Of a stretch of 64,000 bases of DNA, positions 37,478 through 47,085 are shown piece after piece. Origin of the DNA: Vibrio mytili (GTDB lineage: Bacteria > Pseudomonadota > Gammaproteobacteria > Enterobacterales > Vibrionaceae); contig NZ_JXOK01000049.1 of the NCBI RefSeq assembly GCF_000830505.1, positions 62,001-126,000 of the forward strand, written 5' to 3'. The stretch's first letter is position 1. Each line of letters opens with the position of its first letter. The position numbers and the translations under genes were made by a program. The notes under the pieces are model-generated. The model was not told the origin of the DNA and did not search any database. It saw only the letters and a list, made by a program, of their open reading frames with translations.

Positions 37478-38345
37478 TTCTTGGTGAATAGAATCTGCTC
37501 CTTGCTGATCTTGCGCAACAAAATGGTGAGTAATCTGCGCTAGAAACTGTAACCCTCCCCAAAAACTATCCAACATATATGTCAGGCAATGTCCCAAAGC
37601 GCCTTGATTTTTTGTTCATAAACTTGCGCTTCTTCCAGCTCATCCTATGCCATCTTTTACAAGTTCCAGCTTGGGTACTTCGTCTTCGCTACTCACAACA
37701 GATTCAATATAGCAGCCTAACTTAGAGTTGAGAAAATCATCAAACGCGCAGTAATACCCCATTGTAATCCAAGTGCTTGGGAGAAGAATTTATTGGGTTC
37801 GATTAGAACCATAAAGTGTTTCAGACCTTATGGCTTTAATCGTTTTACCTGTAGATGAAGGCCAATAACTACGAGAGACAAAGCCACTTAAAGCACTAAA
37901 AAAGCAGTTTCCCCTACAACAATTTTTGTTGTTGAAGCCCACGAATTTGTTGTGGATACACGAGCCTTCTTAAGCAATTTTCCACATGCGATATGAGGCA
38001 TTATCTGTGTATTGATTGCCTCAATCTTATACCAGAATTGAGAGGTGTGGTGGTTGGCAAAAAGCTTTTTTTGAAGTATCAGGCTGTGCTTTTAACCTCA
38101 TGTTGGCTTCTGCACCTTTCAAGCTTTTCAAAAATTCTTTCATTTTAGTTGTTGGCTTTTTGATTATATATGCACAGGAGTAATAGTTCTGATGTAAATA
38201 AGTCATTTTACTCATACATTTATTTCCATGATATTAGTGCGGTTATTTAAGCCCGAAAGTTTTCATATTAAACAGGCTAATGCGCACAAAATCTTGGGTG
38301 GTTGGCGCGTTTGATATGAGAATTAATCTATTAGAGGAACAATCT
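37478..38345. other. Gene-poor region with decayed coding DNA
   Basis: About 870 bp. The left half holds the multiply frameshifted remnant listed separately. From 37900 to 38345 several short leftward frames exist (for instance a 62-codon one at 38027-38215 and the stretch YPQQIRGLQQQKLL near 37915-37960), none with an intact start, ribosome site and domain. The far right holds the promoter region of the ard-like gene. Confidence 0.45.
37582..37900 (-). pseudogene. Decayed gene, unrecognised, at least three frameshifts
   Basis: Joining minus-strand frames gives a protein-like string: SGFVSRSYWPSSTGKTIKA, then HFMVLIEPNKFFSQALGLQ, then DDFLNSKLGCYIESVVSS, then ELEEAQVYEQKIKALWDIA and a stop at 37582. 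The joins need a one-base removal near 37830, a one-base addition near 37748 and a one-base removal near 37650. The indels go in both directions, unlike those in the conserved genes of this window, so this looks like real decay. I do not recognise the family. Confidence 0.4.
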
Positions 38346-41300
38346 ATGACTAAGCTAACCGATGACATCGTATTCCAGTCAGGAGGCAAGCTTCATAACC
38401 GAGTCGTCATGGCTCCAATGACCATTCAATCTGCGTTTTTCGATGGTGGTGTAACGGATGAGATGATCAATTACTACGCTGCTCGCTCAGGTGATGCTGG
38501 TGCGGTAATCGTCGAAAGTGCGTTTGTTGAAAAATATGGCCGAGCATTCCCTGGTGCACTTGGTATCGATACTGATAGCAAAATAACAGGCTTAGGTAAG
38601 CTCGCTGAAGCAATTAAAGCCAAAGGCTCAAAGGCTATTTTGCAGATATACCACGCGGGGCGTATGGCAAACCCAGAGTTCAACGGAGGATATCAACCTA
38701 TCTCGCCAGTCCAGTTGCAGCTTTGCGTGATAATGCGGAAACGCCATTGCAAATGACCCAAGAGCAAATCGAAGAGATGATTGAACGCTTTGGTGATGCC
38801 GTGAATCGAGCGATTCTTGCTGGTTTTGATGGTGTCGAAATTCATGGCGCAAACACTTATCTAATCCAGCAGTTTTTCTCTCCGCATTCAAACCGCAGAA
38901 CCGACAAGTGGGGTGGAGATATTGAGAAACGCACGACGTTTCCGTTAGCCGTACTCGCAAAGACAAAAGACGTTGTTCATGCTCACGGTAACCCCGATTT
39001 TATTATCGGTTACCGATTCTCTCCAGAAGAGATTGAACAGCCAGGTATCCGCTTTGATGACACTATGTACCTGTTAGATAAGCTTGCGACATGTGGCTTG
39101 GATTATTTGCATTTCTCTATGGGGAGTTGGTCACGTAACTCAATTGTGACCCCAGAAGACCTAGAGACGCTAATCGACAAGTACCGTCATCTGCAATCTG
39201 AGACTTTAGCGAAAGTGCCAGTGATTGGTGTTGGTGGAATTGCTCAGCGCAGTGACGCTGACAAAGCCATTGAACAAGGCTATGACATGGTAGCGGTGGG
39301 TAAAGGCTTCTTGGTTGAGCCAACTTGGGCAGATAAAGCGCTTAACAACGAGTCGTGTGCCGAGTTTGCAGACATCGCGCAACAAGAAGAGCTGAAAATC
39401 CCAACACCACTATGGGAAATCATGGACTATATGATTGTCGATAGTGCAGCCGAGGCTATGAAGCACCAGCGAATTAAAGAGTTGCAGAGCGTACCTATCA
39501 AGTTTAATGCAGGTGAATACACTGCGTATGGCCGTGGTCATAATGATGACTTACCTGTGAAAGTCACCTTCTCTGAAGACAAGATCCTCAATATCTTTGT
39601 CGATTCATCAAAAGAATCTGATGGTATTGCAAACCCTGCATTTGAGCGCATCCCTCAACAAATTCTAGATGGTCAAACTCTAAATATTGATGTTATTTCA
39701 GGTGCAACAGTTAGTAGCCAAGCTGTGCTTGATGGTGTTGCAAACGCAGTTGATCTCGCTGGTGGTAACTCTGAAGCTTTACGCTGTAAGGCAAGAGAAG
39801 CGGTAGAGTGGTCAACAAAGACTATTGAAGAGACGGTTGATATTGTAGTTGTTGGTGGCGGCGGTGCGGGTTTAAGTGCAACATTAACCGCATTGGATAA
39901 AGGAAAGTCGGTCATTTTACTTGAGAAGTTTCCTGCTATTGGTGGTAACACAGTACGTACCGGTGGCTGGGTAAATGCTGCTGAACCAAAGTGGCAAGGT
40001 GATTTCGCTGCATTACCAGGTGAAAAAGAGACCTTAATGCAGCTGGCAAATACACCTGAGTCTGAATTTGTTGAAGAATATTTAGCAGACTTTAGAACGT
40101 TGAAGTCTCAGTTAGATGACTATTTTACAGCTCTAGAGAAAGGTAAACCGTATCTATTCGACTCAGTTGAATTGCACCGTATTCAAACCTATCTGGGCGG
40201 TAAACGTACCGATCTAAATGGTGAAGCGATTTATGGTCAATATGATCTTGTAGAGACGTTAACGTCTCGTTCAATGGAATCGATCGATTGGCTAACTGAG
40301 AAGGGCATTGATTTTGACCGCAGTGTCGTTGAAATCCCAGTTGGAGCATTATGGCGTCGAGCACATAAACCAAAACGTCCGAAAGGTGTTGAGTTTGTTG
40401 ACAAGCTATCAAAACGTATTCAGGAGCAGAACGGTCGAATTATCACTGATACTCGTGCGACTGATCTTATCATTGAAGATGGCAAGGTCGTTGGTATAAA
40501 AGCGGTACAGGCGGATGGTACAAAGCTTACCCTGCATGTGAATAATGGTGTAGTAATGGCTTCTGGCGGCTTCGGTGCAAATACGCAGATGATCAAGAAG
40601 TACAACACATATTGGAAAGACATTGCTGACGACATCAAAACGACTAACTCACCAGCACTAGTAGGTGACGGTATTGAGATTGGCGAAAAAGCGGGGGCAG
40701 AGCTAGTCGGTATGGGCTTTGTTCAGTTGATGCCAATTGGTGATCCAAAATCGGGCGCTTTGCTGACGGGCTTGATCGTGCCACCTGAAAACTTTGTGTT
40801 TGTTAACCAACAAGGTCAACGTTTCGTTGATGAGTGTGGTAGCCGAGATGTGTTATCTGAAGCCTTCTTCGATAACGGTGGTCTCGTTTATATGATTGCA
40901 GATGAAAATATTCGTCAAACTGCAGCAAATACTTCAGATGAAACTATCGAGCGAGAAATCAAAGAGGGAATCATTATTAAAGCGGACACCATTGAAGAGC
41001 TAGCAGAAAAAATTGGTGTGCCTGCAGAAGCATTGTCGAACACCATCTCGCGATACAATCATTACGTAGAGCAAGGGAGTGACCCTGAGTTTAATAAGAG
41101 TGCATTTGGCCTAAAAGTGGCTAAGGCTCCATTTTATGCGACACCACGTCAACCGTCAGTCCACCACACTATGGGCGGCTTGAAGATTGATATGCAGGCG
41201 CGTGTAATTGGTAAAGATGGAAATATTATCAAAGGCTTATACGCAGCAGGTGAAGTCGCAGGTGGTATTCATGCTGGTAACCGTTTAGGTGGCAACGCAC

Positions 41301-41359
41301 TGATTGATATCTTCACCTATGGTCGTATTGCTGGTGAAAATGCAGCCAATCTTGTGTAA
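38346..41359 (+). pseudogene. ard: NADH-dependent acrylate/2-enoate reductase (Ard-like), three-domain flavoprotein, with a one-base frameshift
   Basis: Three domains are visible. An OYE-like NADH:flavin oxidoreductase spans about 1-340 (QIYHAGRMANPEF, GFDGVEIHGANTYLIQQFFS). An FMN_bind domain at about 385-470 has the flavinylation motif D-V-I-S-G-A-T, with acceptor Thr near residue 455. A fumarate-reductase-like FAD_binding_2 domain closes the protein (VVVGGGGAGLSATL, HHTMGGLKID, GNRLGGNALIDIFTYG). This is the layout of the Vibrio harveyi Ard acrylate reductase. One A is missing at 38708: the first frame reads ISPVQLQL, while CCAAGT would give ISPSPVAALRDN. Corrected length is 1004 residues. 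The ATG at 38346 has AGAGGAAC upstream. Confidence 0.87.
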
Positions 41360-41384
41360 CAGCATATCGGTACATTAGGCCAGA

Positions 41385-41413
41385 CAGAGGGAAGCTTTGC
41401 TTCCCTCTTTATT
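41385..41413 (+). terminator. Hairpin terminator between ard and apbE
   Basis: Stem agagggaagc / gcttccctct with loop TTT, followed by TTATTT. It separates ard from apbE by sequence that should stop most transcripts, so apbE may be expressed at a lower level or from its own promoter. Confidence 0.75.
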
Positions 41414-41430
41414 TAACACTCAATGACGAT

Positions 41431-42393
41431 ATGACCATGAAAAGCTATAGCGCAAGATTCGAAATGATGGGGACCTTTATTGATTTGGTGGTTCACCATC
41501 AAAACGGTGAGCAGCTCATTAAAGACGCGTATATTCAATTAAAGGATTACGCGACTCGATTTACGGTAAATCAAGCAGATTCTGAGTTGATGCGTGTCAA
41601 TCTTAACGCAGGTATCGCGCCTATCGTTGTTGCCCCCGATCTGTTTGAGCTTATTAAACTAGGTAAACATTATAGCGAAGATGTCAGTACCCCCTTCAAT
41701 ATTGCAATTGGCCCTTTGGTGAAAACGTGGCGTATTGGGTTCCAAGAAGCGACGGTACCGTCGCAAGATGTCATTAACGAAAAGCTGGCCTTAGTCGACC
41801 CAACTCAGATCATTTTGAATGAGCAACAGTACTCGGTGTTTCTCAGCCAAAAAGGAATGGAAATAGACTTAGGCTCGATTGCAAAAGGTTATTTTGCTGA
41901 CCAAGTCATGCAAAGGCTGACAGAAGCTGGTGTGGATAACGGTTATATAAGCTTGGGAGGCAATGTGCTAACGATAGGACATTCACCAAACAACCCTAAT
42001 AAAGCGTGGAACGTGGGTATTCAGAATCCATTGTCCCAACGGGGGGATGTGATACGTATCGTACCGTTGCAAGGCATGTCGATGGTAACGTCTGGCATCA
42101 ATGAACGTTTCTTTGAATCCAATGGTCAGCGTTATCACCACTTGCTGGATGGGAAAACGGGAATGCCGATTTCAACGGATATCGCGAGTCTAACGATTGT
42201 TTCCAAGAAATCCGTTGATGGAGAGATCTGGAGTACTGCCGGTTTTCTTCCTTCGGCTTCACAATCGATCAGCTATCTAAACACTATTGAAGGTATCGAG
42301 GCTGCAGTTGTCTCGACACGAGGGGATGTAATGACGACGGATGGATTAATAGACATACCGATCAACTCCACTCTGCTGTTTGCTGGACAGTAA
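41431..42393 (+). CDS. apbE: FAD:protein FMN transferase (ApbE)
   Basis: 320 residues. ApbE fold with FEMMGTFIDLVVHH at the start, FNIAIGPLVKTWRIG, DLGSIAKGYFADQ (FAD/Mg2+ site), YISLGGNVLTIG and HHLLDGKTGMPIS. No signal peptide or lipobox, so it is a cytosolic form. It attaches FMN from FAD to Thr of the D-x-x-S-G-A-T motif in FMN_bind domains, and the ard product just upstream carries exactly that motif. The start is the ATG at 41431, with a second ATG two codons later; the ribosome site is weak. Confidence 0.9.
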   Translation: MTMKSYSARFEMMGTFIDLVVHHQNGEQLIKDAYIQLKDYATRFTVNQADSELMRVNLNAGIAPIVVAPDLFELIKLGKHYSEDVSTPFNIAIGPLVKTWRIGFQEATVPSQDVINEKLALVDPTQIILNEQQYSVFLSQKGMEIDLGSIAKGYFADQVMQRLTEAGVDNGYISLGGNVLTIGHSPNNPNKAWNVGIQNPLSQRGDVIRIVPLQGMSMVTSGINERFFESNGQRYHHLLDGKTGMPISTDIASLTIVSKKSVDGEIWSTAGFLPSASQSISYLNTIEGIEAAVVSTRGDVMTTDGLIDIPINSTLLFAGQ

Positions 42394-42663
42394 TCAACGC
42401 TTACCTCACCGGAAAACGAAAGCGAAGGTTTTGGCTTTACGGTGCGGGTGTTTGTTATTTACTTCTACTTAGCCACAGTTTTAATGGGGAAAGTCGATTG
42501 TTCCGTCTGGTTGATTTGGAAAGCGGGCTTGGCCACGGGCGTTTCCGCTGGCTGGTGTCACCATTGTGCTGGCTCTACTCTTAGATTGGTTACTGGTAAG
42601 CCGAATCTCCAAGCTGAAAGTTGCATTCAGTTAAGTGAGCGACTCAGTAAGGAATGGATATAG
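42380..42663 (+). pseudogene. Probable small membrane protein gene with two or more frameshifts
   Basis: Three overlapping frames join into FWLYGAGVCYLLLLSHSF, NGESRLFRLVDLESGLGHG, then RFPLAGVTIVLALLLDWLL and SRISKLKVAFSQLSERLSKE, ending at 42663. Two one-base additions are needed: one T in the TTT near 42541 and one C near 42627. The product would have two TM helices. The first codons are unclear and may overlap the end of apbE. No family recognised. Confidence 0.38.
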
Positions 42664-42686
42664 GTCAGACATCGTCTGGCCTTTGT
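42664..42686 (+). terminator. Terminator after the apbE region
   Basis: Stem ggtcagac / gtctggcc with loop ATC, followed by TTTGTT; one mismatch in the stem. Confidence 0.55.
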
Positions 42687-42888
42687 TCGTTCATAATAAA
42701 GCGAGATAGTGCTCTTCGATGTGACTTCCTGTGAACATTACGATAAGTAGGAAAACTATCAATTACATCCCGAGAAGCGTAAGGACAAAATTCTTTTGCA
42801 ATCATAGATTTCACTCTATTACAACGGTGTTGTTCGAGATTAATATTGTGATTCTTAAAAACGTTACTTGATGGAATAAGGAATCATT

Positions 42889-43608
42889 ATGAACAAGTCA
42901 CTCATCGCGTTGGGCTTATCTTTGCTGTGCGCAGGTTCTGCGAATGCGGCTCATTGGAGTTATGAAGGCAATCACGGTCCTGAGCATTGGGGAGAGTTCG
43001 CGCCAGAGTGTTCTAAGGGAAAAAACCAGAGCCCGATTGATATTCAGTCAACGACAAAAGCGGAGTTAGCAAAACTTCAGTTGAATTATCAAGGAAAAGC
43101 AGTCTCACTCACAAATAACGGTCATACGTTACAAACCAGTATCGAAGGTGAAAATAGCCTTACGGTAGATGGTAAGCAGTTTGATCTTAAGCAATTCCAT
43201 TTCCATACACCGTCAGAAAACCATGTAGACGGAAAGTCTTACCCACTGGAAGCGCATTATGTACATGCGGATGAACAGGGAAATCTAGCGGTTGTTGCGG
43301 TCTTTTTTAAACGAGGAGAAGCCAACCCGGCTCTTGCCAAGTTGTTAGAAAACGTTCCGGTTAAAGACAGTAACGTGACGATTAAAGCGCCATTTGACGC
43401 CAGCGCGTTAATTCCAAGCGACCAGGACTATTATCGATTTAATGGATCGTTAACCACTCCTCCGTGCTCGGAAGGTGTGCGCTGGTTAGTGCTTAAAGAC
43501 GCGCAATCGATCTCCGCAGACCAAATTCAACAATTTGAAAAAGCGATGGGTGCAAACAACCGTCCAATCCAAGCATTGAACGCTCGTATGATCTTAACCC
43601 AGCAATAG
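42889..43608 (+). CDS. Periplasmic alpha-type carbonic anhydrase
   Basis: 239 residues. The signal peptide is residues 1-20 (MNKSLIALGLSLLCAGSANA). The alpha-CA domain begins HWSYEGNHGPEHWGE, with zinc ligands His104 and His106 in FHFHTPSEN and His123 in EAHYVH, and the C-terminal signature FNGSLTTPPCSEGVRW. It interconverts CO2 and bicarbonate in the periplasm. Two Cys (in PECSKG and PPCSEG) can form the conserved disulfide. Monocistronic, with a strong terminator. The region 42687-42888 holds only its promoter. Confidence 0.94.
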   Translation: MNKSLIALGLSLLCAGSANAAHWSYEGNHGPEHWGEFAPECSKGKNQSPIDIQSTTKAELAKLQLNYQGKAVSLTNNGHTLQTSIEGENSLTVDGKQFDLKQFHFHTPSENHVDGKSYPLEAHYVHADEQGNLAVVAVFFKRGEANPALAKLLENVPVKDSNVTIKAPFDASALIPSDQDYYRFNGSLTTPPCSEGVRWLVLKDAQSISADQIQQFEKAMGANNRPIQALNARMILTQQ

Positions 43609-43645
43609 TGTTGTTTCAGAAGCAATATGGCTAAAGACCAGATAG

Positions 43646-43686
43646 CAAAAGCCCACTCACTAAAACAAAAGTGAGTGGGCTTTTTA
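43646..43686. terminator. Bidirectional terminator between carbonic anhydrase and MscS genes
   Basis: Stem aaaagcccactcac / gtgagtgggctttt with a 10-nt loop, and A- and T-runs on the two sides. It serves both convergent genes. Confidence 0.88.
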
Positions 43687-43725
43687 TACGTTACCTAGTC
43701 CTTGCTATAACTACGTCAATAAACA

Positions 43726-44829
43726 TTAAAAACCATGGTCGTCTTGATCGGCAGCGTTGGTCATTTGGATAGGGTCCAATTTCAAAGTCTGAGTTGGGAA
43801 CGCAATGTCCGCATTATGTGTTTTGATGATATCGATCACTTGCAACAGCACATCTTGTTTGACTTCATGATAGCGAACCCAGTTCACCGTTTTGGTGAAG
43901 GTATAAATAAAGAAATTTAAAGATGAAGGCCCAAAGGCATCAAAGTTGACGATAAGGGTTTGGCGTGCGTCGATATCTTTATGATTCTTTAGCATTTCCC
44001 TCACCGCCGTGATGATTTCAGGCATCTTTTCTGCGTCGCTGTAGCGAAGCCCTATTTTTTCGTAAATCCGTCTATTCAGCATGCGAGATGGGTTTTCGAC
44101 GACAATGCTACTGAACACTGAATTGGGGACATACAATGGTCGTCTATCAAACGTGCGGATAATTGTCATACGCCAACCAATGCGCTCCACAGTGCCTTCT
44201 ATCTCTCGATCCGGTGAACGTACCCAGTCACCGACTTTAAATGGTCGGTCAAAGTAAATCATCATTCCGCCGAAGAAGTTAGACAGTAAGTCTTTGGCGG
44301 CAAAACCAACAATTAAACCACCGACTCCGCCAAAAGTGAGTAAGCCTGATAACGAAAGACCAAAGGCTTGCATCACCGTTAATACGCCGAGTGTGACAAA
44401 CAATAATCGTGTCACTTTGGCAACAGCTTGTACTGTGGTTTCGTCTCGCTTCTTGTTCTCTAGAACATACTCTTCCACATTGGTGATCAGACCCATGACA
44501 ATCCAGATTAACACGCTGATGACAAGAATCAGTTTGAGTGTGCTTAACCAGTTGAAATGACTTTTCATTTCACTTTCTAACACTATGCCAAGTGAGACAG
44601 TTGCGGGCCAACACCAGATGAGAGTACTGATAGGAGTCTTTAATGCGTCGAGCAACATGTCATCCCAATGGAATGGGGTTCTCTCGACGATTACTTGTAA
44701 ACGAGAATGGAGCAGCCGCCAAACTATCCAAGCTAAAAAGCTAGCGATGGTGATGAAAAGAACACTGCCACTCCAGTTTTGGCTATGAACGTGGATGAAG
44801 CTTTCTAATTCGGTAAACCATTGTGTCAT
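43726..44829 (-). CDS. MscS-family mechanosensitive channel
   Basis: 367 residues. Four hydrophobic segments lie before about residue 160. The pore helix region reads LSGLLTFGGVGGLIVGFAAKDLLSNFFGGMMIYFDRPFKVGDWV, shown here as the typical TM3-to-beta domain junction (AAKDLLSNFFGG, DRPFKVGDW). A cytosolic beta and alpha/beta domain follows. It is a small-to-medium MscS homologue of the YnaI/YbdG kind that protects against hypoosmotic shock. The start is the ATG at 44829. Single gene. Confidence 0.88.
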   Translation of the reverse strand: MTQWFTELESFIHVHSQNWSGSVLFITIASFLAWIVWRLLHSRLQVIVERTPFHWDDMLLDALKTPISTLIWCWPATVSLGIVLESEMKSHFNWLSTLKLILVISVLIWIVMGLITNVEEYVLENKKRDETTVQAVAKVTRLLFVTLGVLTVMQAFGLSLSGLLTFGGVGGLIVGFAAKDLLSNFFGGMMIYFDRPFKVGDWVRSPDREIEGTVERIGWRMTIIRTFDRRPLYVPNSVFSSIVVENPSRMLNRRIYEKIGLRYSDAEKMPEIITAVREMLKNHKDIDARQTLIVNFDAFGPSSLNFFIYTFTKTVNWVRYHEVKQDVLLQVIDIIKTHNADIAFPTQTLKLDPIQMTNAADQDDHGF

Positions 44830-44960
44830 AAGTAAGTTTCATTTGTGACGAATCATGGAAGGAAAGGTAACAGATATTATCGGTTCACCCCAGTTATTTT
44901 ACTTTATTGTCGCGGTGTTATTTCTGGACGTGAGTCGCAGTGCAGGCATGAAATTTTACT

Positions 44961-45151
44961 TATACCCAAATGACTTCAAGATGCAGGATTCAGAGCATTG
45001 TCAGTGACATGCTCCCGAAGGGCGAGTTGACTTGGCTCACTGCCTTTGTTGACGATTTTGGATTTAGAACCACTAGATCTTCAAATCGTTGCCGCGTCTG
45101 TGAACCAAGTCATTCTCGCTGAACCTAGCATCTTGAGGTTATTTGGGTATA
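44961..45151. mobile_element. MITE-like element with 24-bp terminal inverted repeats
   Basis: The left end tatacccaaatgacttcaag and the right end (complement of gaggttatttgggtata and onward) are inverted repeats matching at 22 of 24 positions (44961-44984 and 45128-45151). They enclose a 191-bp non-coding element in the MscS-XRE intergenic space. The interior holds a GC-richer block near 45010-45050. I recall similar TATACCC-ended repeats as abundant in vibrios; copy number was not checked. No transposase is present. Confidence 0.72.
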
Positions 45152-45243
45152 CAACAAGTAATTATAATTTCTCTGACTTATCGCTAACATTCTCGTAAAG
45201 TAAGTGTGAGAGGGTAACGCGACTGATTTTATGGGAGGAAAAT

Positions 45244-45591
45244 ATGGAATTTAGTGAGCAGGATAGAAACGCGCTCTATGACATTTGGATGTCACAAAAA
45301 GCCAAGATGCATATCACTCAAATGGAAATGGCGAAACGCCTAGGTTTGAGCTTACATGAATTTTCTGGTTTTTTACGCGGCAACTCTCCGCTGACGCTAG
45401 GTTTTATTAAACAGCTATGCGAGCAACTCCATGTTCGTCCTAGCCAAGTGATTCCTTCGTTGACAGAGCGAGATTTATCTGTCGCTGGCAGTGTATATTT
45501 GCAGAACAGAGTGACCGTGGATGGTGACATCAGCAACGTGTTTGTTGAAGGTAACCAAGTGGTTATTGAGTACGTACATCAGGTTGCTTAA
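45244..45591 (+). CDS. XRE-type helix-turn-helix protein
   Basis: 115 residues. The HTH lies at about 20-68 (ITQMEMAKRLGLSLHEFSGFLRGN, LTLGFIKQLCEQLHVRPSQVIPSL). A short beta-rich tail (AGSVYLQNRVTVDGDISNVFVEGNQVVIEY) could be a dimerisation or sensor segment. The ribosome site GGGAGGA is ideal for the ATG at 45244. It is a solitary regulator with unknown targets. A bidirectional terminator separates it from lldD. Confidence 0.8.
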   Translation: MEFSEQDRNALYDIWMSQKAKMHITQMEMAKRLGLSLHEFSGFLRGNSPLTLGFIKQLCEQLHVRPSQVIPSLTERDLSVAGSVYLQNRVTVDGDISNVFVEGNQVVIEYVHQVA

Positions 45592-45683
45592 TCACTTACG
45601 CTAAACATAAACCTTACCCAATGCTCTATGTCTTTTCGTTACATGATTTGCGTTACACTTTTTAGTATTGGACTTAAACGGTG

Positions 45684-45722
45684 AAAAAAAACGAGCCGAA
45701 AGATGGCTCGTTTTTTATTTTT
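45684..45722. terminator. Bidirectional terminator
   Basis: Stem aaaaaacgagcc / ggctcgtttttt with a 7-nt loop, flanked by A and T runs, between the convergent XRE and lldD genes. Confidence 0.88.
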
Positions 45723-45764
45723 TGTCCGTGTCAACTTGAGTGTTCGAGTTAATTGAACGCGTTT

Positions 45765-46907
45765 TTATGATGGTATTTTTACTAGAGACTCTGACGAAAG
45801 ATCAGAAATACGCTTTGCGCCGGTTAATGTCATCGCGACTCGCATTTCTTTGTCGTATAGATCGAGTAAGTTCTCAACGCCTGCACCGCCTTGAGCCGCC
45901 AACGCATAAACAAATGAACGGCCCAGCAGAGTACAGTCAGCACCCAGTGCAAGCATACGAACAACGTCCAATCCGGTGCGAATGCCAGAATCCGCAAAGA
46001 TCTTTAGGTCGCCTTTTACTGCATCTGCGATACTTGGTAAGGCCTTTGCGGTAGAGAGGACACCGTCTAACTGACGCCCACCGTGGTTGGAAACCACAAT
46101 GCCGTCGGCCCCAAATCGTACTGCGTCTTTTGCATCTTCTTCATCCAGAATGCCTTTAATGACCATCGGACCGTCCCAAAAGTCACGAATCCACTCTAAA
46201 TCTTTCCAAGAGATGGAAGGGTCAAAGTTCGCACCTAACCAGCCGATGTAGTCTTCCAACTTGGTCGGTTCACCGCGATACGTTGAAATGTTCCCTAAGT
46301 CATGCGGTTTACCCAATACTCCGACATCCAATGCCCAGCTTGGATGAAGCATGGATTGCAATACGCGGCGCATTGCGGCATTCGGCCCACTCATACCAGA
46401 ATGCATATCACGGTAACGTGCGCCTGGTACGGGCATATCAACAGTGAACACTAGTGTTGTCACGCCGGCGGCTTTGGCACGTTCCAACACGTTTTTCATG
46501 AAACCGCGGTCTTTCAATACGTACAGTTGAAACCACATTGGGCGTTCGATAGCTGGCGCGACTTCTTCAATCGGGCACACCGAAACGGTAGACATGGTGA
46601 ACGGGATGCCTTTTTTCTCAGCGGCCATTGCGGCTTGCACTTCGCCGCGGCGGGCATACATACCTGTTAAGCCAACAGGCGCAAGAGCAATCGGCATCGC
46701 CAGTTTCTCACCAAAAATTTCGGTTTCTAGACTCAAGTCTGCCATATCACGCAGAACACGTTGACGCAGTGCGACGTCACCTAAATCGTCCGTGTTGCGC
46801 TTAAGTGTGCGTTCGTCATACGAGCCCCCATCAATATAGTGAAACAGAAAGGGTGGCAGTTTCGCTTTAGCGGCCGCGCGATAATCGGTAGAAGCGGAAA
46901 TAATCAT
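45765..46907 (-). CDS. lldD: L-lactate dehydrogenase (FMN, respiratory)
   Basis: 380 residues. An alpha-hydroxyacid dehydrogenase: [27 protein letters not shown] at the start, FTMSTVSVC, the catalytic His/Arg motif [11 protein letters not shown], and [20 protein letters not shown] with [11 protein letters not shown]. It oxidises L-lactate to pyruvate and passes electrons to quinone at the inner membrane. It lies 179 bp downstream of lldP on the same strand, forming the lactate utilisation locus with the divergent LysR. Confidence 0.94.
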   Translation of the reverse strand: MIISASTDYRAAAKAKLPPFLFHYIDGGSYDERTLKRNTDDLGDVALRQRVLRDMADLSLETEIFGEKLAMPIALAPVGLTGMYARRGEVQAAMAAEKKGIPFTMSTVSVCPIEEVAPAIERPMWFQLYVLKDRGFMKNVLERAKAAGVTTLVFTVDMPVPGARYRDMHSGMSGPNAAMRRVLQSMLHPSWALDVGVLGKPHDLGNISTYRGEPTKLEDYIGWLGANFDPSISWKDLEWIRDFWDGPMVIKGILDEEDAKDAVRFGADGIVVSNHGGRQLDGVLSTAKALPSIADAVKGDLKIFADSGIRTGLDVVRMLALGADCTLLGRSFVYALAAQGGAGVENLLDLYDKEMRVAMTLTGAKRISDLSSESLVKIPS

Positions 46908-46986
46908 AGTAAAGTCCTAGCGTATGTTCTGAATAAACCAATTGATAAACCGTTTATTCATTTGTTCGTTTATTCACTTGTTCATT

Positions 46987-47033
46987 GACACAACCATCTC
47001 AAGTGAACGATGTATTGTTACGATGGTTGTGTC
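46987..47033 (-). promoter_or_regulatory. Long inverted repeat between lldP and lldD
   Basis: Perfect 12-bp arms gacacaaccatc / gatggttgtgtc with a 23-nt loop, not followed by a T-run. Next to it, near 46940-46985, are repeated tttattca/ttcattt-like units. It could be an mRNA-processing hairpin that sets lldP/lldD ratios, or a protein site. Confidence 0.5.
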
Positions 47034-47085
47034 GAATTTGATGCAAAGTGATAATGCTCAGTGTTTGAGTTAATTCAACAGGGTA

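Noticed and set aside
38027..38215. 62-codon leftward frame MSKMTYLHQ...
   Set aside because: No Shine-Dalgarno and no domain, in a region with other decayed frames; too weak to call.
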